Shown here: in pieces, positions 1 to 7,577 of the stretch
Layout: each line of letters begins with the position of its first letter
Numbering within the stretch: the stretch's first letter is position 1
Source: AC-32 sp963788215
GTDB taxonomy: Bacteria; Actinomycetota; Thermoleophilia; Gaiellales; Gaiellaceae
Length of the DNA: 64,000 nt
NCBI GenBank assembly: GCA_963788215.1
Contig: CAWBFX010000005.1
Location: 1 to 64,000 of the forward strand
Direction of reading: 5' to 3'
Made by a program: the position numbers and the translations under genes
The notes under the pieces: model-generated
What the model was told of the DNA's origin: nothing
The model's database searches: none
What the model saw: the letters and a program-made list of their open reading frames with translations, nothing else

Positions 1-682
1 AAGTGGCCGGACTCGGCCGCCTTGAGCGCGGTCTCGGCCGTCTCGGAGTCGCGCAGCTCGCCGATGAGGATCACGTCCGGGTCCTGGCGCAACACGCGGC
101 GCACGGCCGCGAGGAACGAATCCGTGTCGAGGCCGATCTCGCGCTGGTTGACGATGCAGCCGCGGTCCTCGTGGAGGATCTCGATCGGGTCCTCGATCGT
201 CACGATGTGCTGGCGGCCTGCGGTCGATGTGGTCGATCACGGCCGCGAGGGTCGTCGTCTTGCCCGAGCCGGTGGCGCCCGTGAGAGGACCAGGCCGCGA
301 TGCTCCTCCTCGAGCCGGCGGACGCCGTTGGGCAGGCCGAGGTCGTCGAAGCTCGGAACCTCCTTCGGGATCACCCGGAAGGCGAACGAGATCGAGCCGC
401 GTTGGCGGAAGCCGTTCACCCGGAAGCGCGGAAGCTCGGAGACGTGTAGGCGACGTCGAGCTCGCCGGTCTCGTGGAAGACCTGCAGCTTGGCGGGCGCC
501 TGCTCGGCGACGCGCGCGAGGACGGCCTCGAGCTCTGCGTCGGCGAGCGGCGCGTGCTCGGGTAGCAGGCCGACCTCGCCGTCGCGCCGAAGGATCGGCG
601 GCTGGCCGGTCTTCAGGTGAATGTCGCTCGCGCCGAGCTGGACCGCGCGACCTAGAACTGCGTTCAGCTCCACACGGAGCAA
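1..682 (-). pseudogene. pilT: PilT-type twitching ATPase, 5' part, frameshifted
   Basis: Retraction-type secretion ATPase of type IV pili, reading leftward off the window edge. The start is TTG at 682; the first 80 residues contain LGASDIHLKTGQPP, the PilT N-terminal signature. The rest of the family pattern appears only by changing frame: NGFRQRGSISFAFRVIP, then a Walker A region GATGSGKTTTLAAVIDHID, then HIVTIEDPIE and RQDPDVILIGELRD (Walker B / Asp box). Breaks lie near 440 (a G missing in a CCGAGC context), near 283 (a base missing before the Walker A segment) and near 228. Every conserved block is intact on each side, so sequence error is likelier than decay, but a real pseudogene cannot be excluded. 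The 3' end lies outside the window. Confidence 0.8.
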
Positions 683-713
683 ATCGGCAGCGACGCGGGC
701 TGCCTTGAGCGGC

Positions 714-1877
714 TTACGCCGGGATGCCTGAGCGGCCCAGGCTCTCCACGAGCCGCAGCGGAAGGCGCACGAGCCCGTGGGCCTCGTCCGGGTGCGCGAG
801 GTCGCCGCGCAGGAAGGCGGCGGTGAAGCCCCAGACGATCGGGATCCTCGCGATCCCGAAGACCAGGCGCGGAAAACGGTCGAGCGCCAGCTTCGCCTTC
901 CACGACGCCGCGAGCGGGCGGCCCAGCGCCGCTTCGAGCCGCGGGCCGTACTCGTCGAGGCTCGCGATCCTGCCCTCGAGGAGCTGGAGCGACGTCTCCG
1001 CCGCGATCCGCGAACTGACGAAGGCCTCGTACATCCCGTCGCCCGAGAGTGGGTCGACGAGACCGGCGGCGTCGCCCACGAGCAGCACCCGTCCGCGAAC
1101 CGCCGGCTCTCCCTGCGACCGCATGGGCAACCGGTACCCGCGCAGGCCGTCCAGCCGCTCCGCCGGGAGCCCGTAGGCGGCGCAGGCGCGCGCCAGGTGC
1201 TCGCGCAGGCGCGGGCCCTCCGACTCCCAGCCGCCCACGCCGACGTTCACGTGGTCGCCTTTCGGGAAAACCCACGCGTAGCCGCCCGGCACGACACCCA
1301 GATCGACGACCGCCCTGCCGCGCCAGCGCTCCTCGCGCGCGGGGCCATAGGAGACGTTCCCCTCGAGCGCCACGCCGTGACGCCGGTCCGCGCCCAGGCC
1401 GAGCGCCCGCGCCGCGATCCCGTTGACCCCGTCCGCTCCGATCACGACGGGCGCGCTCGCCGACGAGCCGTCGAACCGGACGGTCGCCTGCTTCTCGCCC
1501 AACTCGAGCGCGGTGGCGCGCACCCCGTCGCGGAAGTCCGCGCCAGCAGCCGCGGCCTGCTCGGCGAGATGAGCGTCGAGCCGCCGCCGCTGCGTCATCA
1601 GGACGAGCGGGCCGTCGCTTCCGCGCTCGAAGCGCCGCCCGTAGCGCAGGCCGAGCTCGAAGCGGTCGACCACGTCCTCGACCACGGGCTCGACCGAGAC
1701 CGGCAACTGCCGCACTGCCCGGTAGGTCAGCCCACCGCCGCAGGGCTTGTCGCGCGGGAAGCGGGCCCGGTCGAGCAGCAGCACCCGCGCGCCGCCGCGG
1801 GACAGGCGAACCGCCGCCGTCGAGCCGGCGGGCCCGGCCCCGACGACGATCGCGTCGAACCGTTCCACGCCCGCCAT
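714..1877 (-). CDS. Geranylgeranyl reductase family FAD oxidoreductase
   Basis: A 387-residue flavoprotein of the geranylgeranyl reductase / squalene-epoxidase-like group. It probably reduces or hydroxylates an isoprenoid or other lipid substrate. The N-terminal Rossmann motif VVGAGPAGSTAA (residues about 9-20) binds FAD, DKPCGGGL follows at the usual place, and the second FAD motif GDAAGLVDPLSGDGMYEAF lies near residue 275. The frame stays open upstream, but ATG 1877 puts the Rossmann strand at the normal distance from the N-terminus and leaves 67 bp to the divergent oxidase gene. Length matches the family. The exact substrate cannot be read from the sequence. Confidence 0.85.
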   Translation of the reverse strand: MAGVERFDAIVVGAGPAGSTAAVRLSRGGARVLLLDRARFPRDKPCGGGLTYRAVRQLPVSVEPVVEDVVDRFELGLRYGRRFERGSDGPLVLMTQRRRLDAHLAEQAAAAGADFRDGVRATALELGEKQATVRFDGSSASAPVVIGADGVNGIAARALGLGADRRHGVALEGNVSYGPAREERWRGRAVVDLGVVPGGYAWVFPKGDHVNVGVGGWESEGPRLREHLARACAAYGLPAERLDGLRGYRLPMRSQGEPAVRGRVLLVGDAAGLVDPLSGDGMYEAFVSSRIAAETSLQLLEGRIASLDEYGPRLEAALGRPLAASWKAKLALDRFPRLVFGIARIPIVWGFTAAFLRGDLAHPDEAHGLVRLPLRLVESLGRSGIPA

Positions 1878-1884
1878 CGTACGG

Positions 1885-1913
1885 TTGAAGAGACCAGGCC
1901 TGCTCAGTAAAGT
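1885..1913 (+). promoter_or_regulatory. Sigma70-like promoter of the FAD oxidase gene
   Basis: TTGAAG at 1885-1890 and TAAAGT at 1908-1913 are separated by exactly 17 nt, in the short gap between two divergent flavoprotein genes. It is followed by the AAAGGAGAG ribosome site (1932-1940) and ATG 1945. Predicted by pattern only. Confidence 0.5.
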
Positions 1914-1944
1914 CGAACGCAAGCGAGCCGGAAAGGAGAGGGCA

Positions 1945-3333
1945 ATGACCGAGATCCTGGACACCGCGCACGTCGACGCATTCGCAGCGCAGCTGCACGG
2001 AGGCGTCACGCGACCGACCGACCCCGACTACGACGAGGTACGCACGCTCTACAACGCGATGATCGACAAGCGCCCGGCGCTGATCGCGCGCTGCGCTGAC
2101 GTGGACGACGTCGCCGCCTCGGTGAACTTCGGGCGCGAGCAGGGTCTCGAGATCGCGATCCGCTGCGGCGGCCACAACGGCCCCGGACTCGGCAGCGTCG
2201 ACAACGGCCTGGTGATCGACCTCTCCGGCCTGAAGAACATTACGGTCGATCCCGACGGCCGCACCGCGGCGGTCGGCGGCGGCTGCCTGGCCGGGGATAT
2301 CGACGCAGCGACGCACGAGCACGGTCTCGCGACACCCCTCGGGATCATCTCGACGACCGGCGCAGGCGGCCTCATCCTCGGCGGCGGCATCGGACATCTC
2401 TCGCGCAAATGCGGCCTGTCGATCGACAACATCCTCGGCGCTCAGGTCGTGCTGGCCGACGGAAGCGTCGTCAACGCCAACGAGAACGAGAACCCGGATC
2501 TGCACTGGGCGATCCGCGGCGGCGGCGGCAACTTCGGCGTGGTCACCCAGCTGACGCTGCAGCTCCACCCGGTCGCCATGGTCGTTGCCGGCCCGATGTT
2601 CTGGGAGCTCGAGCGCACGGCCGACCTCCTCCGCTGGTACCGCAACTTCATCCTCGACGCGCCCGAAGACCTGAACGGCTTCTTCGCCTTCGCGAGCGTG
2701 CCGCCCGCGCCGATGTTCCCGGAGGAATTGCACCTGCAGAAGGTTGCGGCGGTCGTCTGGTGCTGGACCGGCCCCGAAGAGGGCGCGGCCGACGCCCTGG
2801 CCGAGGCCCGCGCGCAGGAGGGCCTGCTCCTGGACGGCGTCCAGCCGATGCCGCTGCCCGCGCTGAACAGCGCATTCGACGGCATCTACCCCGCGGGCGA
2901 CCAGTGGTACTGGCGCGCCGACTTCGTCGAGACGATCCCGGACGAGGCGGTCGAGCTCCACGCCGAGTGGGGCGCCAAGATGCCGACCTGGAAGAGCACC
3001 ATGCACCTCTATCCGATCGACGGCGCGGCGCACCGCGCCGGCCCCGGCGACACGCCATGGGTGTACCGCAACGCAAACTGGGGCGCGGTCATGGCCGGGG
3101 TCGATTCCGATCCGGCGAACGTCGAGGCCATCGGCGCGTGGTCGCGCGGCTACCACGATGCCCTCCACCCGTACTCCGCGGGCGGCGCCTACGTGAACAT
3201 GATGATGGAGGAAGGCCAGGACCGAGTCGAGGCCAGCTACGGGGAGAACTACGCGCGTCTGGCCAAGATCAAGGCCGAGTACGACCCGGCCAACCTCTTC
3301 CACGTCAACCAGAACATCCGACCGGCAGGCTGA
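1945..3333 (+). CDS. FAD-binding (berberine-bridge-like) oxidoreductase
   Basis: A 462-residue oxidase of the PCMH/BBE group. The FAD domain occupies roughly residues 45-220 and includes RCGGHNGPG, whose His is the expected 8-alpha-histidyl FAD attachment site, and LILGGGIGHLSRKCGLS. The C-terminal BBE motif is YDPANLFHVNQNI. In bicovalent BBE enzymes a Cys sits shortly before the LGGG stretch; here that stretch reads ISTTGAGGLILGGG, so single covalent attachment is expected. ATG 1945 is chosen for its SD (AAAGGAGAG); the frame is open further upstream. DUF4242 follows after 10 nt and is probably cotranscribed. Substrate unknown; relatives oxidise sugars, alcohols or secondary metabolites. 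Confidence 0.88.
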   Translation: MTEILDTAHVDAFAAQLHGGVTRPTDPDYDEVRTLYNAMIDKRPALIARCADVDDVAASVNFGREQGLEIAIRCGGHNGPGLGSVDNGLVIDLSGLKNITVDPDGRTAAVGGGCLAGDIDAATHEHGLATPLGIISTTGAGGLILGGGIGHLSRKCGLSIDNILGAQVVLADGSVVNANENENPDLHWAIRGGGGNFGVVTQLTLQLHPVAMVVAGPMFWELERTADLLRWYRNFILDAPEDLNGFFAFASVPPAPMFPEELHLQKVAAVVWCWTGPEEGAADALAEARAQEGLLLDGVQPMPLPALNSAFDGIYPAGDQWYWRADFVETIPDEAVELHAEWGAKMPTWKSTMHLYPIDGAAHRAGPGDTPWVYRNANWGAVMAGVDSDPANVEAIGAWSRGYHDALHPYSAGGAYVNMMMEEGQDRVEASYGENYARLAKIKAEYDPANLFHVNQNIRPAG

Positions 3334-3343
3334 GAGGAGGGCG

Positions 3344-3625
3344 TTGGCGAGGTACCTGATAATCCGCCGGTTCGACGTCGCCGAGGAGGAGATGCCCGAG
3401 GTCGGAAGGCGGTCCCGGAGGACGATCGAGGAGGGCTATCCGCAGATCACGTGGGAGCACAGCCACGTCGTCGTCGAGGGCGACGGGACGGTGTTGACGT
3501 ACTGCATCTACGACGCGCCCGACGAGGACATGCTGCGAGCCCACTCGGCCGATCTCGGCAACCACACGATCGACCGCATACACGAGATCGCGGGCGACGT
3601 CACCCCGGCTGACTTTCCTGGCTAG
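3344..3625 (+). CDS. DUF4242 domain protein
   Basis: A 93-residue protein resembling the DUF4242 ferredoxin-like fold family, some members of which bind nickel. Visible family traits are WEHSHVVVEGDGTVLTYCIYDAPDEDML in two stretches and a terminal DRIHEI. The start is TTG 3344, supported by AGAGGAGG at 3333-3340. It follows the FAD oxidase closely, suggesting one transcript. Its stop overlaps the convergent cyclase gene by 4 nt. Function is unknown. Confidence 0.7.
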   Translation: MARYLIIRRFDVAEEEMPEVGRRSRRTIEEGYPQITWEHSHVVVEGDGTVLTYCIYDAPDEDMLRAHSADLGNHTIDRIHEIAGDVTPADFPG

Positions 3626-5682
3626 CCCGCCTGACTTCCCCGGCTAGCCTCGTGGATCAGCACCCTCGCGTCGGGAATGTGGACCGCGGCGGCCCGGGCC
3701 AGCGCAAGCCGTCGACGGACGTCTGACAGCTGCGCCTGGTCGTCCTCGGACGCCAGGTCGAGCGCTTCGCGGTAGAACACCGCGGCCTGGTCCTTGGCCC
3801 ACCCGTGCTCGGCGACGTCGCCCGCGCGGATGAAGTAGCCGAGCGCGCGCTTCCCATCGCCCGCATCGCGCCAGTGCCGGGCAAGCGCCGCCGCGACCTC
3901 GCCGAGCTCGGCGGTCGTCTCTTCGAAGAACCGCGCGGCACGTGCGTGGTGCTCGCGGCGCTGGGCACGCGGGAGGAGGTCATAGGCGACATCGCGGATC
4001 AGGACGTGCTTGAAGCCGAACTGCTGCTCCCCCTCGATCATCGAACGCGTGTCGCGCACGATCAGGTCGCGGCGCTCGAGTGCCCCCAGCAGCTCGGACA
4101 ACCCGCCGCCCTCTTCCTCCATCCGCTCGAGCGCACCGCGCCAGAAGGTCTTGCCGCAGACGGCCGCGACGAGGAGGAGCGCGCGCTCCTTGGGCGGCAG
4201 CGCGTCCAGCCGCGCCGCCAGGATGCCGCGGATGGTCGTCGGCAGCGAGCCGCCCGCCTGCGACGACTCGGCCATCGTCGCGGCCAGCTGCTCGATGAAG
4301 AGCGGGTTGCCCTCGGCCGTCTCGGCGAGGCGTCCGGCGTCCTCGTCCACCTCCCCGAGGCGGAGGCGCGCGAGCTCCTGCGACTCGGCGGCGCTCAACG
4401 GCGTGAGCGGCAGCGCCGAGTAGGCCGGCAGGCCGCCGCCCCAAGACGGCCGCGAGTCGAGCAGATCCGGACGGCTGAGCGTCAGCAGCATGATCGGCAG
4501 CTCCCGCAGCCGCGCCGCGAGCAGCTCGATCAGGTCCAGCAGGCCGCGGTCGGCCCAGTGGATGTCTTCGAACACGAGCAGGAGCGGGCGGTCGCGCGCG
4601 ACCGACTCGATGAAGACGCGCACCGAGAAGAACAGCTCCTCGCGGTCGTCCACCGAGCCCTCCGGATCGAGGCCGAGCAGGATCGCGAGATGCCGTGCGA
4701 CGGTCTCGTCGGGAACGCTCTCCTGAAGCTTCGCCAGTCCGACCTCGGCCGAGTCGCTCTCGAAGATCCCGCAGAGCTCCTTCACCTGGGTCGAGAAGGC
4801 GAAGTACGCGCTGCTCTCCCGGTACGGGAGCGACCTGCCGTGGACGGTCCGCCCGCCGAGCTCCTCCACTGACGCCGAGAACTCCTGCGCCAGACGGGTC
4901 TTGCCCATCCCGGCCGGCCCGAAGACCGTCACGAGGTGCGGCACCGACTCGCGCGAGACCCGTTCCCAGATCCCGCGCAGAACCTCCAGCTCGCGCGCGC
5001 GGCCGACGAGATCGCCCGAGTGCCGCCGCTCGCCCGCCGGATGCAAGGCCCGAAGCGGGATCCAGGAGTCGACGGGCTCCGCCTTCCCCTTCGCGTGGAC
5101 CGGCTCTGCGGGCTCGTACTCGATCGCGTCGCGCGTCGCCTTGTAGGTCTCGCGGCCGACGAGGATGCCGTTGACCGGAGCGGCGGACTGCAGGCGCGAG
5201 GCCGTATTGACGACGTCGCCTGTGACCAGTGCCTCGCCGAGCTCCGCCCGGGCGCCGAGCGAGACGAGCGCTTCGCCGGTGTTCACCGCGATGCGGAGCT
5301 GCACGTCGAGATCGCGCAGCTCGCCTATGCCGTCCCGGACCGCGAGGGCCGCCCGGACCGCGCGCTCCGCGTCGTCTCCGTACGCGGTCGGGGCGCCGAA
5401 GAGCGCGACGATCGCGTCTCCGATGAACTTCTCGACGACCCCGCCGAACGACTCGAACTCCCGCCGGACGTAGTCGTGGTACGGGGTCAGGAACGCGTGC
5501 ACGTCCTCGGGGTCGAGCGTTTCCGATCGCGCCGTGAAGCCGACGAGATCGACGAAGACGACGGAGACGATCCGCCGCTCGTCCCGGCCCGCGGGCGCGG
5601 CTGAATCGAGCTGCTGCCCGCACGCAAGACAGAAGCGCGCGGCGTCCGGGTTCTCCTGCCCGCAATTGGTGCACGTGAGCAT
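3622..5682 (-). CDS. Class III nucleotide cyclase fused to AAA-type ATPase
   Basis: A 686-residue signalling protein. Residues 3-22 form a zinc ribbon with two CxxC pairs (CTNCG, CLACG). A class III cyclase domain follows (about 40-205): VVFVDLVGFT carries the metal Asp, EKFIGDAIVALFGAP the second, and VTGDVVNTASRLQ the late active-site stretch. A predicted STAND/AAA ATPase begins near residue 225, with Walker A GPAGMGKTR and Walker B LLLVFEDIHWAD. Relatives often continue past 1000 residues with TPR repeats; this one stops soon after the helical region, so the C-terminal sensor is short. It probably makes cAMP from ATP under control of the ATPase part; the ligand is unknown. It is convergent with DUF4242. 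Confidence 0.85.
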   Translation of the reverse strand: MLTCTNCGQENPDAARFCLACGQQLDSAAPAGRDERRIVSVVFVDLVGFTARSETLDPEDVHAFLTPYHDYVRREFESFGGVVEKFIGDAIVALFGAPTAYGDDAERAVRAALAVRDGIGELRDLDVQLRIAVNTGEALVSLGARAELGEALVTGDVVNTASRLQSAAPVNGILVGRETYKATRDAIEYEPAEPVHAKGKAEPVDSWIPLRALHPAGERRHSGDLVGRARELEVLRGIWERVSRESVPHLVTVFGPAGMGKTRLAQEFSASVEELGGRTVHGRSLPYRESSAYFAFSTQVKELCGIFESDSAEVGLAKLQESVPDETVARHLAILLGLDPEGSVDDREELFFSVRVFIESVARDRPLLLVFEDIHWADRGLLDLIELLAARLRELPIMLLTLSRPDLLDSRPSWGGGLPAYSALPLTPLSAAESQELARLRLGEVDEDAGRLAETAEGNPLFIEQLAATMAESSQAGGSLPTTIRGILAARLDALPPKERALLLVAAVCGKTFWRGALERMEEEGGGLSELLGALERRDLIVRDTRSMIEGEQQFGFKHVLIRDVAYDLLPRAQRREHHARAARFFEETTAELGEVAAALARHWRDAGDGKRALGYFIRAGDVAEHGWAKDQAAVFYREALDLASEDDQAQLSDVRRRLALARAAAVHIPDARVLIHEASRGSQAG

Positions 5683-5742
5683 GCACTAAGGGTAAGCGCG
5701 CAGCCGCCTGGCTCGACCCTGGCTAGACTTCGCGTCCGTCCC

Positions 5743-5824
5743 GGGGGTGTGCCCGAGCGGCCAAAGGGAACGGGCTGTAAACCCGTCGGCTCAGCCTACG
5801 GAGGTTCGAATCCTCCCGCCCCCA
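5743..5824 (+). tRNA. tRNA-Tyr (GTA)
   Basis: Complete cloverleaf: acceptor GGGGGTG pairs with CGCCCCC (one G-T), anticodon stem ACGGG/CCCGT with loop CTGTAAA (anticodon GTA), the long variable arm expected of bacterial tRNA-Tyr, and T arm GGAGG-TTCGAAT-CCTCC. Discriminator A at 5824; the CCA end is not encoded. Confidence 0.96.
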
Positions 5825-5831
5825 CTCTCCG

Positions 5832-5960
5832 CTAGTCGTCGTCGGTGACGTTCTCTTTGTCGCCTGACGACGTCTTCGCCCAGGGCTCCCCCTCGCGGGG
5901 CTCCTCGGGATCAGGCTCTTCGCGCTGGCGTTCGGTCTCGGTGCGTCCTTCGTCTTCCAT
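5832..5960 (-). CDS. Small highly acidic protein between two tRNA genes
   Basis: An open frame of 42 codons from ATG 5960 to TAG 5832, opposite in strand to the two flanking tRNA genes. The product starts MEDEGRTETERQREEPDPEE and is rich in Glu, Asp and Pro with a C-terminal DDD. It has no membrane segment and is probably disordered. No strong ribosome site is seen. I do not recognise a family; the skewed composition makes it plausible but unproven as a gene. Confidence 0.4.
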   Translation of the reverse strand: MEDEGRTETERQREEPDPEEPREGEPWAKTSSGDKENVTDDD

Positions 5961-6014
5961 GCGAGCCGTCTGCCCGAAAACGACCGCGCCGAACCAGGGC
6001 TAGAATCGAAGCGC

Positions 6015-6087
6015 GCCCTCTTAGCTCAGTTGGTAGAGCACCTCCATGGTAAGGAGGGGGTCGACGGTTCGAGTCCGTCAGAGGGCT
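6015..6087 (+). tRNA. tRNA-Thr (GGT)
   Basis: Acceptor GCCCTCT pairs with AGAGGGC. The D arm is GCTC/GAGC, the anticodon arm CCTCC-ATGGTAA-GGAGG gives anticodon GGT, and the T arm is GACGG-TTCGAGT-CCGTC. Discriminator T at 6087; CCA is not encoded. It ends 4 nt before the GTG of the next gene. Confidence 0.96.
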
Positions 6088-6091
6088 TAGC

Positions 6092-6607
6092 GTGACGGGC
6101 TGGGAGACATCGGAGCGCGTTCTCGAGTCCGACGCGTTCGAGTCGCGCCAGCGGGTGCTCGTGGCGGAGCGTGCGGTCGAGGCGTCTGAGGCGGGCGCCC
6201 GCACGCTCGGTGTCACCTACTGGCAGGCCGTCGACGGCTTCACCCGCGGCGTCGTCCGTGCGAGCTGGACGGGCGGCGGCGGCAAGCTCAAGCTGCTCGG
6301 CGGTCCGACCCTGCTCACCTTTGGGCAGCCGGAGCTCTCGTTCGACGATGGGCTTGTCAGCTGCCGGCACGCGATCCAGGGTGGACTGCTCGCGCTGCGA
6401 GCCGGCGGCTCCGTCACGCTCGCACAACGACCCGAGGGCGATCGTCAGGAGCTGAGCGTCACCGTCGAGGGGTACCTGCCGCGGCTCGCCGCCCGCGCGG
6501 GTGCGCCGCAGTGGACCGGGATGCTCTACGCGAAGGGGCAGAGCCCCTTCCATGCCGCGGTAAGCCGCCGCTACTTCGAGCTTCTGCTGCGGAGCGGGGA
6601 CTCGTGA
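6092..6607 (+). CDS. Hypothetical protein, 171 aa
   Basis: I do not recognise the family. The protein is soluble in appearance, with alternating beta-rich stretches (KLKLLGGPTLLTFGQPEL, SFDDGLVSCRHAIQGGLLA) that suggest a beta barrel or START-like fold. It starts with GTG 6092 immediately after tRNA-Thr, so it may be carried on the tRNA transcript. Its stop overlaps the GTG start of the NAD(P)-binding gene by 4 nt (GTGA), implying translational coupling and a joint role. Confidence 0.75.
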   Translation: MTGWETSERVLESDAFESRQRVLVAERAVEASEAGARTLGVTYWQAVDGFTRGVVRASWTGGGGKLKLLGGPTLLTFGQPELSFDDGLVSCRHAIQGGLLALRAGGSVTLAQRPEGDRQELSVTVEGYLPRLAARAGAPQWTGMLYAKGQSPFHAAVSRRYFELLLRSGDS

Positions 6608-7464
6608 ACGTCACCGTCTTCGGCGCAACGGGTGTCGTCGGACGGGCGCTGGTGCCGCTGCTGGCAGAGCACGAGCTGACCCCGGTCTCGCGCACAGCAC
6701 GCGACGAGCCCGGCGTCCGCTGGCTGGTCGCCGACGCAGCGAGCGGAGACGGCGTGGCCGCGGCCCTGGAAGGTGCGGACGTCGTCTACTACCTCGTCCA
6801 CTCCCTCGGAGCCCAGAACTTCGAGGAGCAGGATCGCGCGGCGGCGGAGACGGTCGCGCGCGAGGCGGCCAACGCGGGCGTGGGGCAGATCGTCTACCTC
6901 GGCGGGCTCGGCGCGGACGGCCCCGGCGCGTCGCCGCATCTGCGCAGCCGCCGCGAGACGGGGGTGCGGCTCGCCTCCGCGGGTGTCCCGGTGACGACCC
7001 TGCGTGCGGCCATGATCGTCGGCAAGGGGAGCGCGGCCTTCGAGACGATCCTCGGCCTGGTCAAGCGGCTGCCGGTCATGGTGACGCCGAGCTGGGTCTC
7101 GACACCGACGCAGCCGATCGCGCTCGACGACGTCGCCCGCTACCTGGCAGGCGTCTGCGGCAACGAAGCCAGTTGCGGCGAGGGCTACGACGCGGGCGGG
7201 CCCGAGGTGATGACCTACCGGCAGATGATCGAGCGGATCGCTGCCCTGCTCGGCCGGAAACCGCTAATCGTCGAAGTCCCGGTGCTGACGCCGTACCTCT
7301 CCTCGCTCTGGCTCAACCTCGTCACGCCGGTGAGCGCGTCGGTCGCGCGGCCGCTCGTCGAAGGACTGCGCAATCCGACGATCGCCCGCGAGGAGCGGAT
7401 CCGGAAGCTGTTGCCGCTCGAGCTCACGCCGTTCGACGAGGCGGCGCGGCGGGCGCTTGCGTGA
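6604..7464 (+). CDS. NAD(P)H-binding SDR-like protein
   Basis: A 286-residue atypical short-chain dehydrogenase / NmrA-like protein. The N-terminal VFGATGVVGRALVPLL (residues 4-19) is the GxxGxxG dinucleotide-binding motif, and VVYYLVHSLG and IVYLGGLGADG follow as in the extended SDR families. A Ser-Tyr-Lys triad is not evident, so it may be a redox sensor or an isomerase/reductase of atypical type. GTG 6604 is preferred over upstream starts because it begins directly at the Rossmann strand and overlaps the previous stop. The two genes form a tight operon behind tRNA-Thr. Confidence 0.82.
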   Translation: MNVTVFGATGVVGRALVPLLAEHELTPVSRTARDEPGVRWLVADAASGDGVAAALEGADVVYYLVHSLGAQNFEEQDRAAAETVAREAANAGVGQIVYLGGLGADGPGASPHLRSRRETGVRLASAGVPVTTLRAAMIVGKGSAAFETILGLVKRLPVMVTPSWVSTPTQPIALDDVARYLAGVCGNEASCGEGYDAGGPEVMTYRQMIERIAALLGRKPLIVEVPVLTPYLSSLWLNLVTPVSASVARPLVEGLRNPTIAREERIRKLLPLELTPFDEAARRALA

Positions 7465-7509
7465 CGTTCCCTTAGCGTTCAGCCAAGGTGTGTCGCTCCA
7501 AGGGTTCGG

Positions 7510-7547
7510 GTCAGGACCGCCCCGGAGGCCGGGTGTAGGGTCCTGAC
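7510..7547 (+). terminator. Two-tier hairpin between SDR and MFS genes
   Basis: GTCAGGACC (7510-7518) pairs perfectly with GGTCCTGAC (7539-7547). Inside it CCCGG and CCGGG form a second stem around AGG. There is no T run after it. It may end the upstream transcript or act in the leader of the MFS gene, whose GTG lies 30 nt downstream. Confidence 0.5.
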
Positions 7548-7577
7548 GAGGGTGCGACCGGAGAAGACAGCCGCCGC

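Noticed and set aside
664..3303. 879-codon minus-strand open frame across the two flavoprotein genes
   Set aside because: Third-position GC shadow; both strands of the true genes have domain motifs, the long frame has none and is Arg/Ala-rich.
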